Shown here in pieces: positions 51,764 to 62,200 of a stretch of 64,000 nucleotides of DNA. Source of the stretch: G965233625 sp965233625 (GTDB lineage: Bacteria > Planctomycetota > Planctomycetia > Pirellulales > Pirellulaceae); the NCBI GenBank assembly GCA_965233625.1, contig OZ247499.1, positions 1,302,001 through 1,366,000 on the forward strand, given 5' to 3'. The notes below the pieces were generated by a model. It did no database searches. It had not been told where the DNA came from and saw only the letters and a program-made list of their open reading frames with translations. Both the position numbers and the translations under genes were made by a program. Numbering within the stretch: position 1 is the stretch's first letter; every line of letters begins with the position of its first letter.

Positions 51764-54700
51764 TTAGCCGATAAGTGCTTCCGGGTTGTCGTCATCCTGT
51801 TCATGGTGGCTGGCGACTTTTGCGGCGTCCGCGCCACTGAACTTCCAGAACAGTCCGGGGTGAATCAGGAATTCGCAGAAGGTGGATGTCACCAGCCCGC
51901 CGAGAATCACGGTGGCTACCGGGTACAGAATTTCACGGCCGGGCTCCTGTCCGCCGATGACCAGCGGCACCAGGCCGATGCCAGCGGTCAGCGCGGTCAT
52001 CAGCACCGGAGCAAGCCGCTCCAGGCTACCGCGGACGATCATTTCTTTGGTGAATTCTTCGCCTTCCTGATTCATTAAATGAATGTAATGGGTTACCAGC
52101 AGAATGCCGTTGCGTACGGCAATTCCGCCGAGTGAAATGAAACCCACCAGGCTGGCGACCGTAAGGTCCTGCTGCGTAACCACCAGGGCGATAACACCGC
52201 CGATGAATGCGGTCGGCAGCGCGTTGAGAATCTGTAACACGATCCGCACCGATGGAAACAGCAGCATCAGCACGATAAACATGCCAACGACCGAAACCCC
52301 AGCCAGAATCAGAATCAGATTCGTCGCCCGCTGTTGGCTCTCGAACTGGCCGCCGTACTCAATGAAATAGCCTTGTGGCATTTCGACCTGGGTTTGCACA
52401 CGCTGCTGGATTTCCGCCACCGCGCTGGCAAGGTCGCGATCCTGTGTGTTACAGCGGATAACAATGCGCCGCCGGGCGTTTTCGCGGTTCACAGCGTTAG
52501 GGCCGCTGCCGACACTAATATCAGCGAGTTCATGCAGTTCGATCTGGCCGCGATCACCCGGCAGGTCGATGCGTAGCTGGCCCAGATTGGCGTAGTCGTT
52601 GCGGTAACTTTCTTCCAAACGCACCAGCAGATCGAACCGCCGTTGACCTTCGAGCACCTGCGAAACGACTTCGCCCTGCAAGGCTGTTTGCAGAATCTTC
52701 GCTACATACGCCCGCGTGACACCGTGAAACGCCAGATCATCGGCCCGTAAGCGGACATGAAGTTCTTCGGTCTGACGGATGGGCTCGACCACTGGCGGTG
52801 TGAGACCGGGCACATCCTGAATTGTCGCCCGGATGCGTTCGGCAAGCTGCTGCAAGGTATCAAGGTCGTCGCCATATACCTTGATAGCAATCTGTGCATA
52901 CACGCCCGACACCATGTGGCTGATAAGGTGGGCCAGCGGCTGTTCGACTTCAATATCGACGCCCGGAGCCTCGTCGCTGATCTGGGTTAGCAGTTCCGCG
53001 ATGACTTCTTCGCGGTGGCGGCCCGATCCCGGGTTCATGCTCAGAATGTATTCGCCAGCGTTTACCGGGCTGGCGTGCTCGTCCATTTCCGCCCTACCAG
53101 TGCGGCGGACGAAGTAGAGAATTTCGCCATCGGGCTTCTTCTCCGACTTCTGCATCTCGCGGAACTTGGCGTCGATAATCCTCGATGTTTCGTTCGACGC
53201 TTCCAGCGACGACCCTGGCGGAAGCGTTACGTTCACTTGCACACTTCCCTCATCAAATTCAGGCAGAAAGTTGCGCCCCAGGTGCGCGAATTGCCACGCT
53301 GCAATGGCGACGGCGATCCAGGTCAGCAGTAACAGCAGACCGGGGACCGCCATACTGAACCGGATGAGATAACTAGTGCCGGCTTTCAAGATGCGGAGCA
53401 GCAACCCGTCTTTATCGTGATGCGTAGCGTTCGACTTGGGCAGCAGGTAGTACGAGAGCACCGGCGTCACCGTCAACGACACCAGCAGCGATGCGAGAAT
53501 CGAAACGATATAAGCGACGCCCAGCGGCGCGAATAGCCGGCCCTCGACGCCCGACAGCGCGAATAGCGGCAGGAATACCAGAATAACAACAGCCGTACCG
53601 AACACGATGGCGCTGCGGATTTCCTTGCTCGCCTCGTACACCACCTGCAAGGCAGGTTCAGGTTCCTCGCGGGCGTTGTTCTCCTTAAGCCGGCGGAAGA
53701 TGTTTTCGACATCCACAATTGCGTCGTCGACGAGTTCGCCCATAGCGACCGCTAGACCGCCCAGCGTCATCACGTTGATCGAAAGCTCGCTGCCCGTCAG
53801 AAAGCCGATCAGCCGGAAGACAATAATGGTAATCACCAGCGATAGCGGGATCGCTGTCAGCGTAATGAATGTCGTGCGGAAGTTCAGCAGAAACAGAAAG
53901 AGAATAATCAGCACCAGCACCGCACCGATAACCAGCGCTTCGCCCACATTGAAGATGCCGCGATCGATAAAATTCTTCAGCCTGAACAGCTCCGAATTGA
54001 TAATGATATCTGCCGGCAAAGACGCCTCCGCTTCTGCGAATGCAGTAGCGACGTTATCGGTAAGCTCGCGTGTATCGACATGCGACTGCTTCACAATCGT
54101 GAACACCACACCCGGCCGCCCATTGATGCTGCCGTCGCCACGTTTCAGTTGCGGGCCTTCAGCGACGCGGGCGACCTGGCTCAGCAAAATAGTCCGCTTG
54201 TTATTTACTTTCACGGGCACTTTGCGGAGGTCCTCGACAACCGCCCGCGTGCCTGGGCCCAGGCGGCCGAGAATCCGCACCGGGCGTTCGGTTTCGCCCG
54301 TAGATGCGAAGCCGCCACTGGTGTTGATATTGCTTTCGAGCAGCGCCTGTTCAACATCTTGCAGGCTCACGCCGTATTCCAGCAATGCGGCCGGATCGAC
54401 CAGAATCTGGTACTGTTTCCGGTCGGCTCCCATCTGGAATACTTCGGCCACACCGGTGACTTTCAGAATCCGCGGCCGGATGACCCAGTCGGAAATTGTC
54501 CGCAACGCCATCTGCCGCTGGATATCGGTCAGCAGTTCAATCTCATGCGTGCGCCCCTTGATGGTGAGTGTGGCCCGCGGATTCTCACGCTCTAAGGAAT
54601 TGGTGGTTTCGGACGGCTCGACCCATAGCAGGTCTGAGTAAGGAACTTCCTTCCAGGTGCTGTGGTTCCGGCGGTCCCCCGGTTGCCAGACGGTTAGTTT

Positions 54701-55228
54701 CCGCGGCCCCTTGCTAGCCGGTTCGCGTACTTCCACGACGTAGGGAGTTTTCTCGATGGCCGTGAGTTCACCGCCTTGCGGGCCTTCCTGCCGGTAGATG
54801 CCGGCAATCACAATCTGCCCCATGATCGAAGACGGAGGCGTCATCTGGGGAGTAATTCCGCCGGGCAGCACGCCTTCCAGCGACGACAACCGTTCCTGCA
54901 CGGTCTGCCGTGCCGTGCGGATTTCGGTGTTCCAGCCGAATTCGATGTAGATGACATTCAATCCGGCCGTTGTCTGGCTGCGGACAGCGGTTACGCCATT
55001 GGCTCCCAGCAGCGCGATTTCAATGGGCTGTGTCACCAGCGTTTCAACTTCTTCCGTCGCCAGTCCTGGGCACTCGGTAATGATGATGACGCGGGGGCGA
55101 TCGAGATCGGGAAAGACGTCGATTGGCATAGTCGTCGCCAGGTACGAGCCATAAATCAGCATAGCGATGCTGATCACCACCACGAGCATCCGGTAGCGGA
55201 GCGAGAACCGTATGATTGCATTAAGCAC
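51764..55228 (-). CDS. CzcA-family RND efflux pump with N-terminal half insertion
   Basis: 1154 residues from GTG 55228 (AAGG before it). RND layout with relay helix LAVAMGELVDDAIVDVEN (Asp501). An insert of about 85 residues after residue 150 (around IYRQEGPQGGELTAIEKTP to TTNSLERENPRATL) is absent from the pumps at 18675 and 36376 and shifts the relay Asp from about 405 to 501. The GELVDD form differs from both other pumps here, so the metal is uncertain. It lies 28 bases after its adaptor; no outer membrane factor is adjacent. Confidence 0.9.
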   Translation of the reverse strand: MLNAIIRFSLRYRMLVVVISIAMLIYGSYLATTMPIDVFPDLDRPRVIIITECPGLATEEVETLVTQPIEIALLGANGVTAVRSQTTAGLNVIYIEFGWNTEIRTARQTVQERLSSLEGVLPGGITPQMTPPSSIMGQIVIAGIYRQEGPQGGELTAIEKTPYVVEVREPASKGPRKLTVWQPGDRRNHSTWKEVPYSDLLWVEPSETTNSLERENPRATLTIKGRTHEIELLTDIQRQMALRTISDWVIRPRILKVTGVAEVFQMGADRKQYQILVDPAALLEYGVSLQDVEQALLESNINTSGGFASTGETERPVRILGRLGPGTRAVVEDLRKVPVKVNNKRTILLSQVARVAEGPQLKRGDGSINGRPGVVFTIVKQSHVDTRELTDNVATAFAEAEASLPADIIINSELFRLKNFIDRGIFNVGEALVIGAVLVLIILFLFLLNFRTTFITLTAIPLSLVITIIVFRLIGFLTGSELSINVMTLGGLAVAMGELVDDAIVDVENIFRRLKENNAREEPEPALQVVYEASKEIRSAIVFGTAVVILVFLPLFALSGVEGRLFAPLGVAYIVSILASLLVSLTVTPVLSYYLLPKSNATHHDKDGLLLRILKAGTSYLIRFSMAVPGLLLLLTWIAVAIAAWQFAHLGRNFLPEFDEGSVQVNVTLPPGSSLEASNETSRIIDAKFREMQKSEKKPDGEILYFVRRTGRAEMDEHASPVNAGEYILSMNPGSGRHREEVIAELLTQISDEAPGVDIEVEQPLAHLISHMVSGVYAQIAIKVYGDDLDTLQQLAERIRATIQDVPGLTPPVVEPIRQTEELHVRLRADDLAFHGVTRAYVAKILQTALQGEVVSQVLEGQRRFDLLVRLEESYRNDYANLGQLRIDLPGDRGQIELHELADISVGSGPNAVNRENARRRIVIRCNTQDRDLASAVAEIQQRVQTQVEMPQGYFIEYGGQFESQQRATNLILILAGVSVVGMFIVLMLLFPSVRIVLQILNALPTAFIGGVIALVVTQQDLTVASLVGFISLGGIAVRNGILLVTHYIHLMNQEGEEFTKEMIVRGSLERLAPVLMTALTAGIGLVPLVIGGQEPGREILYPVATVILGGLVTSTFCEFLIHPGLFWKFSGADAAKVASHHEQDDDNPEALIG

Positions 55229-55256
55229 AATGAACGCCTTGCGTTAAACCAAAGAA

Positions 55257-56666
55257 TTAGTGGGAGGCGTGGACGGTGCCATCTGCATGCACATGCACAT
55301 CGGCGCGCATGCCACTGGCGGCCTGGGCCTTCAGCACCCGGTTGAGCGAAGCCGCCGAACTTTGCGCCAGAAAGATGCCGGGCGTGATGCCGTCATCCTG
55401 GGCGACCACCACATTGCGGCGGTCCTCGTGCAATACGTGCACGGGGATACGGTTGAACAGATCGCCGTTCTGCCGGAAGACGTACGCCTCTGGGCCTTCC
55501 CGGACCAGGGCTGGCGCGGGTAGGGCGACTACCTTCTCGAACTGCTGAACCGGTATGTGCAGCCGCACACGCTGGCCCGGGCGGAAACGCCACACCATGA
55601 ATGTCTGGCCGTCGCTTTCGTAGGTGCGGGCCTGGTTGGTTAACGGAATGTAGAAATCGAAAGTTCTACTTTCGGTGTCGATCGTGTTCGCCAGATGGCG
55701 GATTTGAAACGGCTGCTCAAGCGCTGGCCAGCGGCTGCTTTCGTCTTCCGCAAACTCCACTTCGATCTTCCAGCCGTTCTGTGCCGCTTGTTCAAGCATG
55801 GGAGACTCCTGCTTAAACGCATGACCTTCGATATACAAAGAACGATGATCTGAAAGCACCGACAACAGCGTCCCGGCCTTTACCTGCTCACCCACTTCGA
55901 CCTTAAGCGCTTGCACCTCGTACACCGGGCCCGGTTTCGCGCCAGCGGTAAACGCCACTGGCAGTATTGGCGGCTTTGAAGCCGTGTCGCCTACGGCTGG
56001 TGGGGCGACAACTCTGGTTTTCACAATGAACTGCCCGGCCGCGACCTGGTCGATCTGAGCAGCGGTCAGGCCACGCGCGGCGAGCCCGTGTCGGTAACCT
56101 TCAATCAAGCCTTCCTGCCGCCGGATGCCTTGATCAAATTCGATAATGCGTTTACCTGCGATGCCTCCCCGCTGCGCTAACCCAGCTAGCCGGCTACGCT
56201 CTTCGTTCAATAACTGTTTTTCACGAGCCGCTTTAAAGAGGTCCGCCTGGGTTGTTTGCAGGTATTCACTGACAAGTTGCATGGTGAAGAGCGTGTCGCC
56301 AGGCCTAACCGTATCGCCTTCGTGTGCATGAACCTGCGTGACAATCGCATCCGCCGGGGAAATAACCGCACGATCTGAAACACCCGGCCGGTCGGCAATC
56401 ACGCCTGGCACCTGGATCGTCCGCCAGTAGTTATCCAGCGATACTGGCTTCGATTGCAGGTTCATATTCTTCCGCGCCTGCGGGCTCAGTTTCAGCACTT
56501 TCGGGTTCTCAACCGGCGGAGCGGCCTTCTCCGCGACTGCTGCCTCCGGCGGGTATAGCTGCGCGAGCCAGAAGTCGCGCGTTACAAATGCAGCAACGCA
56601 AAGTCCGCACACAAGAGCGGCGATTCCCACATCGCGAAGAATGCGAAACACAGTAGATCGGCGCAT
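55257..56666 (-). CDS. CzcB-like RND periplasmic adaptor
   Basis: 469 residues behind GATGAGGTGAACC. TM near 11-30, then adaptor core: biotinyl-lipoyl type TQVHAHEGDTVRPGDTLFTM, hairpin, barrel and membrane-proximal end. No HMBD, TRASH or WCxEHGVPE module, unlike the other two adaptors. The C-terminus is His-rich (DVHVHADGTVHASH), a possible metal site. First gene after the His-rich protein at 56802 and followed directly by its pump. Specificity unknown. Confidence 0.9.
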   Translation of the reverse strand: MRRSTVFRILRDVGIAALVCGLCVAAFVTRDFWLAQLYPPEAAVAEKAAPPVENPKVLKLSPQARKNMNLQSKPVSLDNYWRTIQVPGVIADRPGVSDRAVISPADAIVTQVHAHEGDTVRPGDTLFTMQLVSEYLQTTQADLFKAAREKQLLNEERSRLAGLAQRGGIAGKRIIEFDQGIRRQEGLIEGYRHGLAARGLTAAQIDQVAAGQFIVKTRVVAPPAVGDTASKPPILPVAFTAGAKPGPVYEVQALKVEVGEQVKAGTLLSVLSDHRSLYIEGHAFKQESPMLEQAAQNGWKIEVEFAEDESSRWPALEQPFQIRHLANTIDTESRTFDFYIPLTNQARTYESDGQTFMVWRFRPGQRVRLHIPVQQFEKVVALPAPALVREGPEAYVFRQNGDLFNRIPVHVLHEDRRNVVVAQDDGITPGIFLAQSSAASLNRVLKAQAASGMRADVHVHADGTVHASH

Positions 56667-56801
56667 GGTTCACCTCATCGTCAATTTTGCAGAGATACTC
56701 AAGACACCAACGCGCGCATCGTTTAACGAAGGGCGTTCAATGAATCGAAGTCAAAGAAGTCACAAACGGAACACCACCTGGCGAACCGTGTGCGGAGGCG
56801 C

Positions 56802-57248
56802 TCAAATACGCAGAGAGAGCGTGCGCAGATAGATAGGACAGTCCGCGCCGGATTCCGATTGCAGCCTGAAAGAATGGCTGATTCGCGGCAAGGAAATAGC
56901 AGGCGTATGGTGCAGAACAAATGCCACTGCAACGTGTTTCACCTGTAATCCAGTGAACTCGCTGCCACGTGACAACAGCGTCAGTGGGCCGTCACAATAA
57001 ACGGCATCGGAGTCGTGTTCATCAGACGGCAAGTCAGAAACGGCACAAACGCCACATTTCTTACTCCGGCTTTTAGCCGCGACATGCTTGTGGTGATGAT
57101 TATGGTTGTCACCGACATGGAAATGCGGCTGGTGAGCGTACTTACCTGGCTCACCCACAACAGCCCCACCGTGCGCATGCGCAAGGCACAACCCCTGATT
57201 CAACAGGAGCATGAGTATGAGTAGCGAATAGAGAATACGCCGGGCCAT
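56802..57248 (-). CDS. His-rich secreted protein, efflux-locus type
   Basis: 148 residues from ATG 57248 (frame open to 57320 without coding signs). Leader with LLILMLLLNQGLCLAHA, then a His-dense stretch (about 40-58, with NHNHHHKH) followed by KKCGVCAV, a spacer and a tail ending CPIYLRTLSLRI. It lies upstream of the adaptor and pump at 51764-56666, in the same relative place as the Cys-rich proteins at 15827 and 34124, but with His in place of most Cys. Likely a periplasmic binding or signal protein for the pump metal. Confidence 0.65.
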   Translation of the reverse strand: MARRILYSLLILMLLLNQGLCLAHAHGGAVVGEPGKYAHQPHFHVGDNHNHHHKHVAAKSRSKKCGVCAVSDLPSDEHDSDAVYCDGPLTLLSRGSEFTGLQVKHVAVAFVLHHTPAISLPRISHSFRLQSESGADCPIYLRTLSLRI

Positions 57249-58117
57249 AAATGCGCAAACAAGCCTAAAGGGATATTCACAACCGTTTGGAAGTATACGT
57301 GCACGATGGGTAACCGGCAACTACCTTCTTTCAGTTGATGCGTGCGATTGAAAGATGTCCGCTGCCAGCCGGGTCCGTTGTGCCAAGTGCACAGCTAGGA
57401 TGATGTCCCACTTGGCAACTGCGAAGGTCAATGGCCTGTTGTTAACCGGCGGGCTAGATGCACCACAGAATTACACCGCTGGCGACGGCATGCGCGAAGC
57501 CTCACGCGGCGGTCAATGATCCTGGGTTAGTGGCGTTCGCGCCCAATCTTCGACGAACGAGGCTACCTCTCGTCCGATGCGAACACATCGGTGTAAGCGT
57601 TGGCATAGCGTTTTCGCCAGCCCGCGAGACCTTGAACGCAACTGCCGCCATAGACGCCCACGATTCAAGATCAGATTGTAAAGCTGTGCTTTTTCTGCCA
57701 CGAGCGTAACGTTGAAGCCAAAGATTTGCTGGGGAAAGCACTCCGGGGCCAAGACCTGCTGCATGCAAATGCCAGATTGCAAACCCGTGGTAGTCCGTCT
57801 ACCTCGATTGAGGGGCCAGCGTGATCGCTGAAATGTACTAGATCGCAAAAGTCTGCGGCTGCGGCACATAAGGGGCCGCCAGCACGACGGCTGCTCAGGC
57901 TCAGCGAACTCGTCAACAAGCGAATCGCCCATAACTCCTTGCTAATTAAGTGCTTGCGAATAGACCGCCCAATCAAGTTATTACGCGTGTTCTCTTCCGC
58001 AGGCGCGCACAATGCCTTGATGGCGTTGTTACGATCAAAAAGTTACCGAAACTACACTCTTCCGCTGTGGGTGAAGATTTGTATTCAGCTAACAATTCGA
58101 CGAAAAGGCGGCATATC
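57249..58117. other. Long stretch without a convincing gene
   Basis: Overlapping minus-strand frames (57513-57932 and 57671-58012) have no recognisable domain, no good start and shifted composition. They could be decayed transposase or other remnants, but I cannot support this. A hairpin at 57381-57417 lies before the His-rich gene. The stretch forms the boundary between the metal island and the Wadjet operon. Confidence 0.4.
57381..57417. promoter_or_regulatory. Inverted repeat upstream of the His-rich gene
   Basis: TGCCAAGTG (57381-57389) / CACTTGGCA (57409-57417), 9-base perfect arms 19 bases apart, about 135 bases upstream of the His-rich gene start. Spacing fits an operator pair or a leader hairpin. 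Confidence 0.4.
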
Positions 58118-59287
58118 TTATTGGGGAGTGCTAGCTATTCTGTGTAAACACTGGACAACGACGGACTGCGGAATGCGTTCCTGTTCGAGCCGGATACGGT
58201 TGGTGCGGAGATGAGTGTAGGCTTTGGCTTCAGACGCGGTTAGGGCGGCCGGTTCTGCGCCAGGGTAGTTAGGCCATGGGATTGCTAGGTCGTTGTGCTG
58301 CTGCAGTGTTTTGATGTCCATCAGGATGCTCTGCGTGTGCGCGAACATTTCACGGCACTGGCTGAGCATTTCGAAACCTTCGACATCGAGATCGCCCCAG
58401 TAAAAGATCGCCGCATCGTGCAGCCAGTGAATGTCGCGCAGGAGCGATATCGCTTTGCCCAGGCCGCCAATCGCGATGGCGTTGTTCACGGCAGGCAGCG
58501 TTAACAGGTTAACTTTGTTTTCGACGATAAATACCGTAACGCCACGGGCGGGAAGCTGATTGATTGAACTGGCGGGCAGCGATAGTTCGTCGAACTTGAG
58601 CCTCAGTCGCGACTGCAGTTTTACGTCGAGACAGCGGATAAGCAGATGGTGGCGGACATGTCGCAGGCCGTAACGTGGTTCGAATTCGTGGCGGTTGAAG
58701 CGGAAGTCGATCTGGTGTTGTGGCAACAGCCGGTCGAGCCAGTTGGCGAGCAGCTTCTGGTTCTCTTCGATCAACTTGGTGGAAACTGGCAACGGAATCT
58801 CACGTGCGAAACAATCCGGGCGCGGATGTTCCAGGAGATACTGTAAAACTTGTAACAGGTCGTCGAGATAGCTGGCAACTTTCAGCAGGTCCTTCCAGTG
58901 CGTGGATTCTTGCAGCCAGGCTTCAAGCAATGGCTGGCCATGGCGTATCTTCGTTACTGCTGATTTGAGTTCTTGAAACTCTTCTTCGCGCCGCGTTGTG
59001 TAGAGCAGACCGGCTGCAGATTCGAAACAAATAGCGTCGGGGAATTCATTCAAACCGTGCGAGCGGCTCTTACGTGGGCGCCACGTGATTGTATAGCCGC
59101 TGCCACATGTCTGCTGGGCGTGATTGCGCAACTGCTCAACAGCGCTGCGAGCAACGGCAAGGTCTTTGGGCAACGTAAGATCAGCAGGAACGCGGCGCGG
59201 GAAAAAGTCGTCGCCCAATAGCCACGCTTTCACGAACTTCGGATACAGCCGCTGGGCCTTGTCGCGGATTTCTTCGGGAGTAATCAC
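58118..59287 (-). CDS. jetD: Wadjet JetD-like TOPRIM nuclease subunit
   Basis: 389 residues from GTG 59287, which overlaps the JetC stop by one base. N-terminal DUF3322-type region, C-terminal DUF2220/TOPRIM region with FIVENKVNLLTLP and FYWGDLDVEGFEML, which hold the acidic metal-binding residues. JetD is the nuclease that cuts circular plasmid DNA caught by the JetABC complex. Last of four genes in the usual jetA-B-C-D order. Complete, with no lesion seen. Confidence 0.92.
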   Translation of the reverse strand: MITPEEIRDKAQRLYPKFVKAWLLGDDFFPRRVPADLTLPKDLAVARSAVEQLRNHAQQTCGSGYTITWRPRKSRSHGLNEFPDAICFESAAGLLYTTRREEEFQELKSAVTKIRHGQPLLEAWLQESTHWKDLLKVASYLDDLLQVLQYLLEHPRPDCFAREIPLPVSTKLIEENQKLLANWLDRLLPQHQIDFRFNRHEFEPRYGLRHVRHHLLIRCLDVKLQSRLRLKFDELSLPASSINQLPARGVTVFIVENKVNLLTLPAVNNAIAIGGLGKAISLLRDIHWLHDAAIFYWGDLDVEGFEMLSQCREMFAHTQSILMDIKTLQQHNDLAIPWPNYPGAEPAALTASEAKAYTHLRTNRIRLEQERIPQSVVVQCLHRIASTPQ

Positions 59288-62200
59288 TATTTCAGTTTAG
59301 GCCGCTTGGCGGTTGCGGATTGCTTGCCGTTGCGGAGGCTGGATGCTTCCCGCTGCGAAGTGTAACTGAGGATTTCACTGCGGTCGGTTTCCGCGTCTTT
59401 AACCACGTGTGCGTGAATTCCGACATACGGCTCGCAGACGCGGGCTTTTGCATCGAGTGGCGCCACTATCATCAGTTGCAAACCAAACTGCTTGAAAAGC
59501 TCCATCGCATACTTTGCATACTTTGCTGCAGTGCGTGAGAACATTTCATCGACCATCACAAAGCGGAATTTGTCGCTGCGCGGATCATCTGGGTCGATAT
59601 CGTATTGATACACAATCGCCGCCACGAGAACCAGGAAAGCCAGGCGAGCTTTCTCGCCGCCCGACTTTCCCGAACCGCCATCGTAGTAGCTCCGCGGTTC
59701 ACCTGTTTCTGTAACCAGCTCGCGGGCGGAAAAACTGAACCAGCGGCGGACATCGATCACCTTTTCGCGCCAGCGGACGTTCTTATCGTCACGCAGTTTA
59801 TCGACAAGTTTCTGAATTCTCAGAAACGTTTCTTCGGTCGCCTGATTCGATCCGTCGAGGTAGCCCGTTAAACACCCGGCAAGCTCACGGCGGAAGTCGC
59901 GGATTTCCGGGTCGCTGGTCGGCCCGGAATCGAGGCGGATGTGGGTTCCTTCCCGCCATTCCATCCGCCGGAGTCCTTGATTAATCTCTTCTATCTTTTC
60001 GATGATCTCTTCGCGTTCGGTTTCCAGATGCGAGTTCATCACGCCGACTTCGGTCAGCACCTTTTCGTTCAATTTCTCTTTGAAGCGTTTCACGTGCCGC
60101 GGCAGATCGTCTTTTTCAATCCGCTGGTGAAGCGCAACGAATTGTGGCAGCGAGTCAACATCGTCGGCCAGATCCGCCTGGAACGCGGGAAACTTTGTCA
60201 GGAATTTCAGCATCTGCCCACGTAGAGATTTCGCAACCGGTTCGAGCCTATTGCGTAGCCGCTCGACCTCATCGAACCGTTGCTGCTGGAATTCGCCAGG
60301 CAAGGTTGTCAGGTTATCGAGAGTAAGCGGAGTACTGGTCAGCATTCTTTCGATAGAACCGAATTGCGTTGCCAGGCGTTCGTACGTGCCATTTTCACGC
60401 GCAGATGCGAGCGATTGGGATGCCTTGGCGGTCAACTGCCGTCCGTTGTCTAAGGCGGTGGCGGCCTCTGCACACTCGCGCGATAACGCCTTTAGCAGCT
60501 GCTGCTTGTTATCTATTTTTGCTTCGACTGTGTTCTTTCGGCCTTCTAGTTCGCGGATTTTATCGTTCGATTTTCTCAGGCGTTCCAGCTCAAGCCGGTA
60601 TTCCGCGGCCAGCAGGCGGTGGCGCTCGTCATCAATGGCGTCGAATTCGTTGAAGCCGGCAATCTGGCGTAAACGCGCCAAGGCGTTGGTGGCGTCTTCA
60701 ATCGCTTGCATCAAAGCCGATTCACTGGCTGCCAGCTGTTGTAGGGCTGCTTCGCCTTGTTCCAGCGAGTCTTTCAACGCCCGGATTTTTTCGCGGTTCT
60801 CCCAGCCGAGTACGAACCGCTTGCGGTCACCTTGCTGGCTACGGTCATCTTTACTGTGCTGAATTTTGTTGCGTTTGATGTGACGGTTCCGTGTCATGGC
60901 CGCCTGATCCGCTGTCTGAAACTGCTCGACGCTTTCGCACGCTTTGAAGTCGAAACGCTGTGCCACCTGCGCCCGCACCCACGGCGCCAGGTCGTTTTCT
61001 TCGCGGAACTTTAGCATCGACAGCAGCGAAATATTGTCGCCAGCTGTTGCATGTTCTGGTGCGCTGCGGGCAACGCCTACACGCGTGTAAGAAAGACGTT
61101 GCCCGCGGCCGTCGCGATCCACCAGCCGTCTGCTATCGATAAAGCCCGACACTTTTGCGTAGTGTCGTTCCTTTACCAGCAGGTCGCGGGCAAAGCCGTT
61201 GAGCACTTGCTCGATTGTTGCTTCCCATTCGCGGTGTTCAGCGCCGACAGCCATCAGTTCCGCGGCGAAGGGTAACTCGCGGGGCGCGATCTTTAATTCA
61301 CGGCATAGTTCATCGCGCATATATACCAGTTCGCGGGGCATATTGCCTTTCCGCTGCTCAAGTGAAGTAAGTTCTTCACGGTCATCGTGCATCCGTTGCT
61401 TATGATGCCCTATTTCGTATTGAAGCTGGGCCGCCTGCTCTTGTGTGAGTTTCCGCTCGATTTCCAGCTCTTGCTGCCTGCTGCTGGCTGCAGCTTGCAG
61501 GCGGCGGAGCGCTTCGCCAGAGTCGATTTCCATATCGATCGACGCCTGCGTTAGCAGCAACTCAAGTTGCGTGCGGGCCTTCTTTTTTGTTTGTTCGCGT
61601 TCTTCTTCGCGTTCGATTAAATCTGGCAGACGTTGCAGCCGCTCGCCGCCGGCGCCGGCAATTTCCAGCTCAATGCGGGCGACTTCGCGATGGGCGTTTT
61701 TGATCTCACCCTGGAGTAACTCGCTTTGTGTTTCGATCTGGCTGACCCGGCCCGCCCACTCGTAGCACAGTGGCTCTAGCAGTTGCACCGTGGCGGAATC
61801 GAAGAACAACGAGATTGAAGCCAATTGATCTCTTGCGGTGTTGAGTTCCTCCGCGAGTTTCTGATGCCGCTGGCCCGTTTCAGTTACCGGGCCCAGCAGC
61901 TTCGCCTGCTCCCTGACTGTTACCAGCGAACGGTGAGCCTCACTCAGTTCGACGAAATTAGTTAATAGCTGCGAAACCTTTTCATCCCACGGGCGTTTCT
62001 CCAGCATCTGTTCACGTACGAATGTGTCGAGCTGGTTAACGTCCTTCACCCATGCTGCCTGGTTGAACATGTCCATCGCTTTCGGACGGCAATCGACTTT
62101 ACGGCGTAGCCACTCGAAGTACTGTGTGTAAGACCCGGTCGCTTTGAAATCGCGGTGCTTGAGCGTGCCAAGAACGCTGGAACTCTCCGTAATGTTGCCC

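Noticed and set aside
53607..54641. 344-codon plus-strand frame
   Set aside because: Lies wholly antisense to the CzcA pump and is Ser/Arg/Thr-rich, as expected for a shadow frame.
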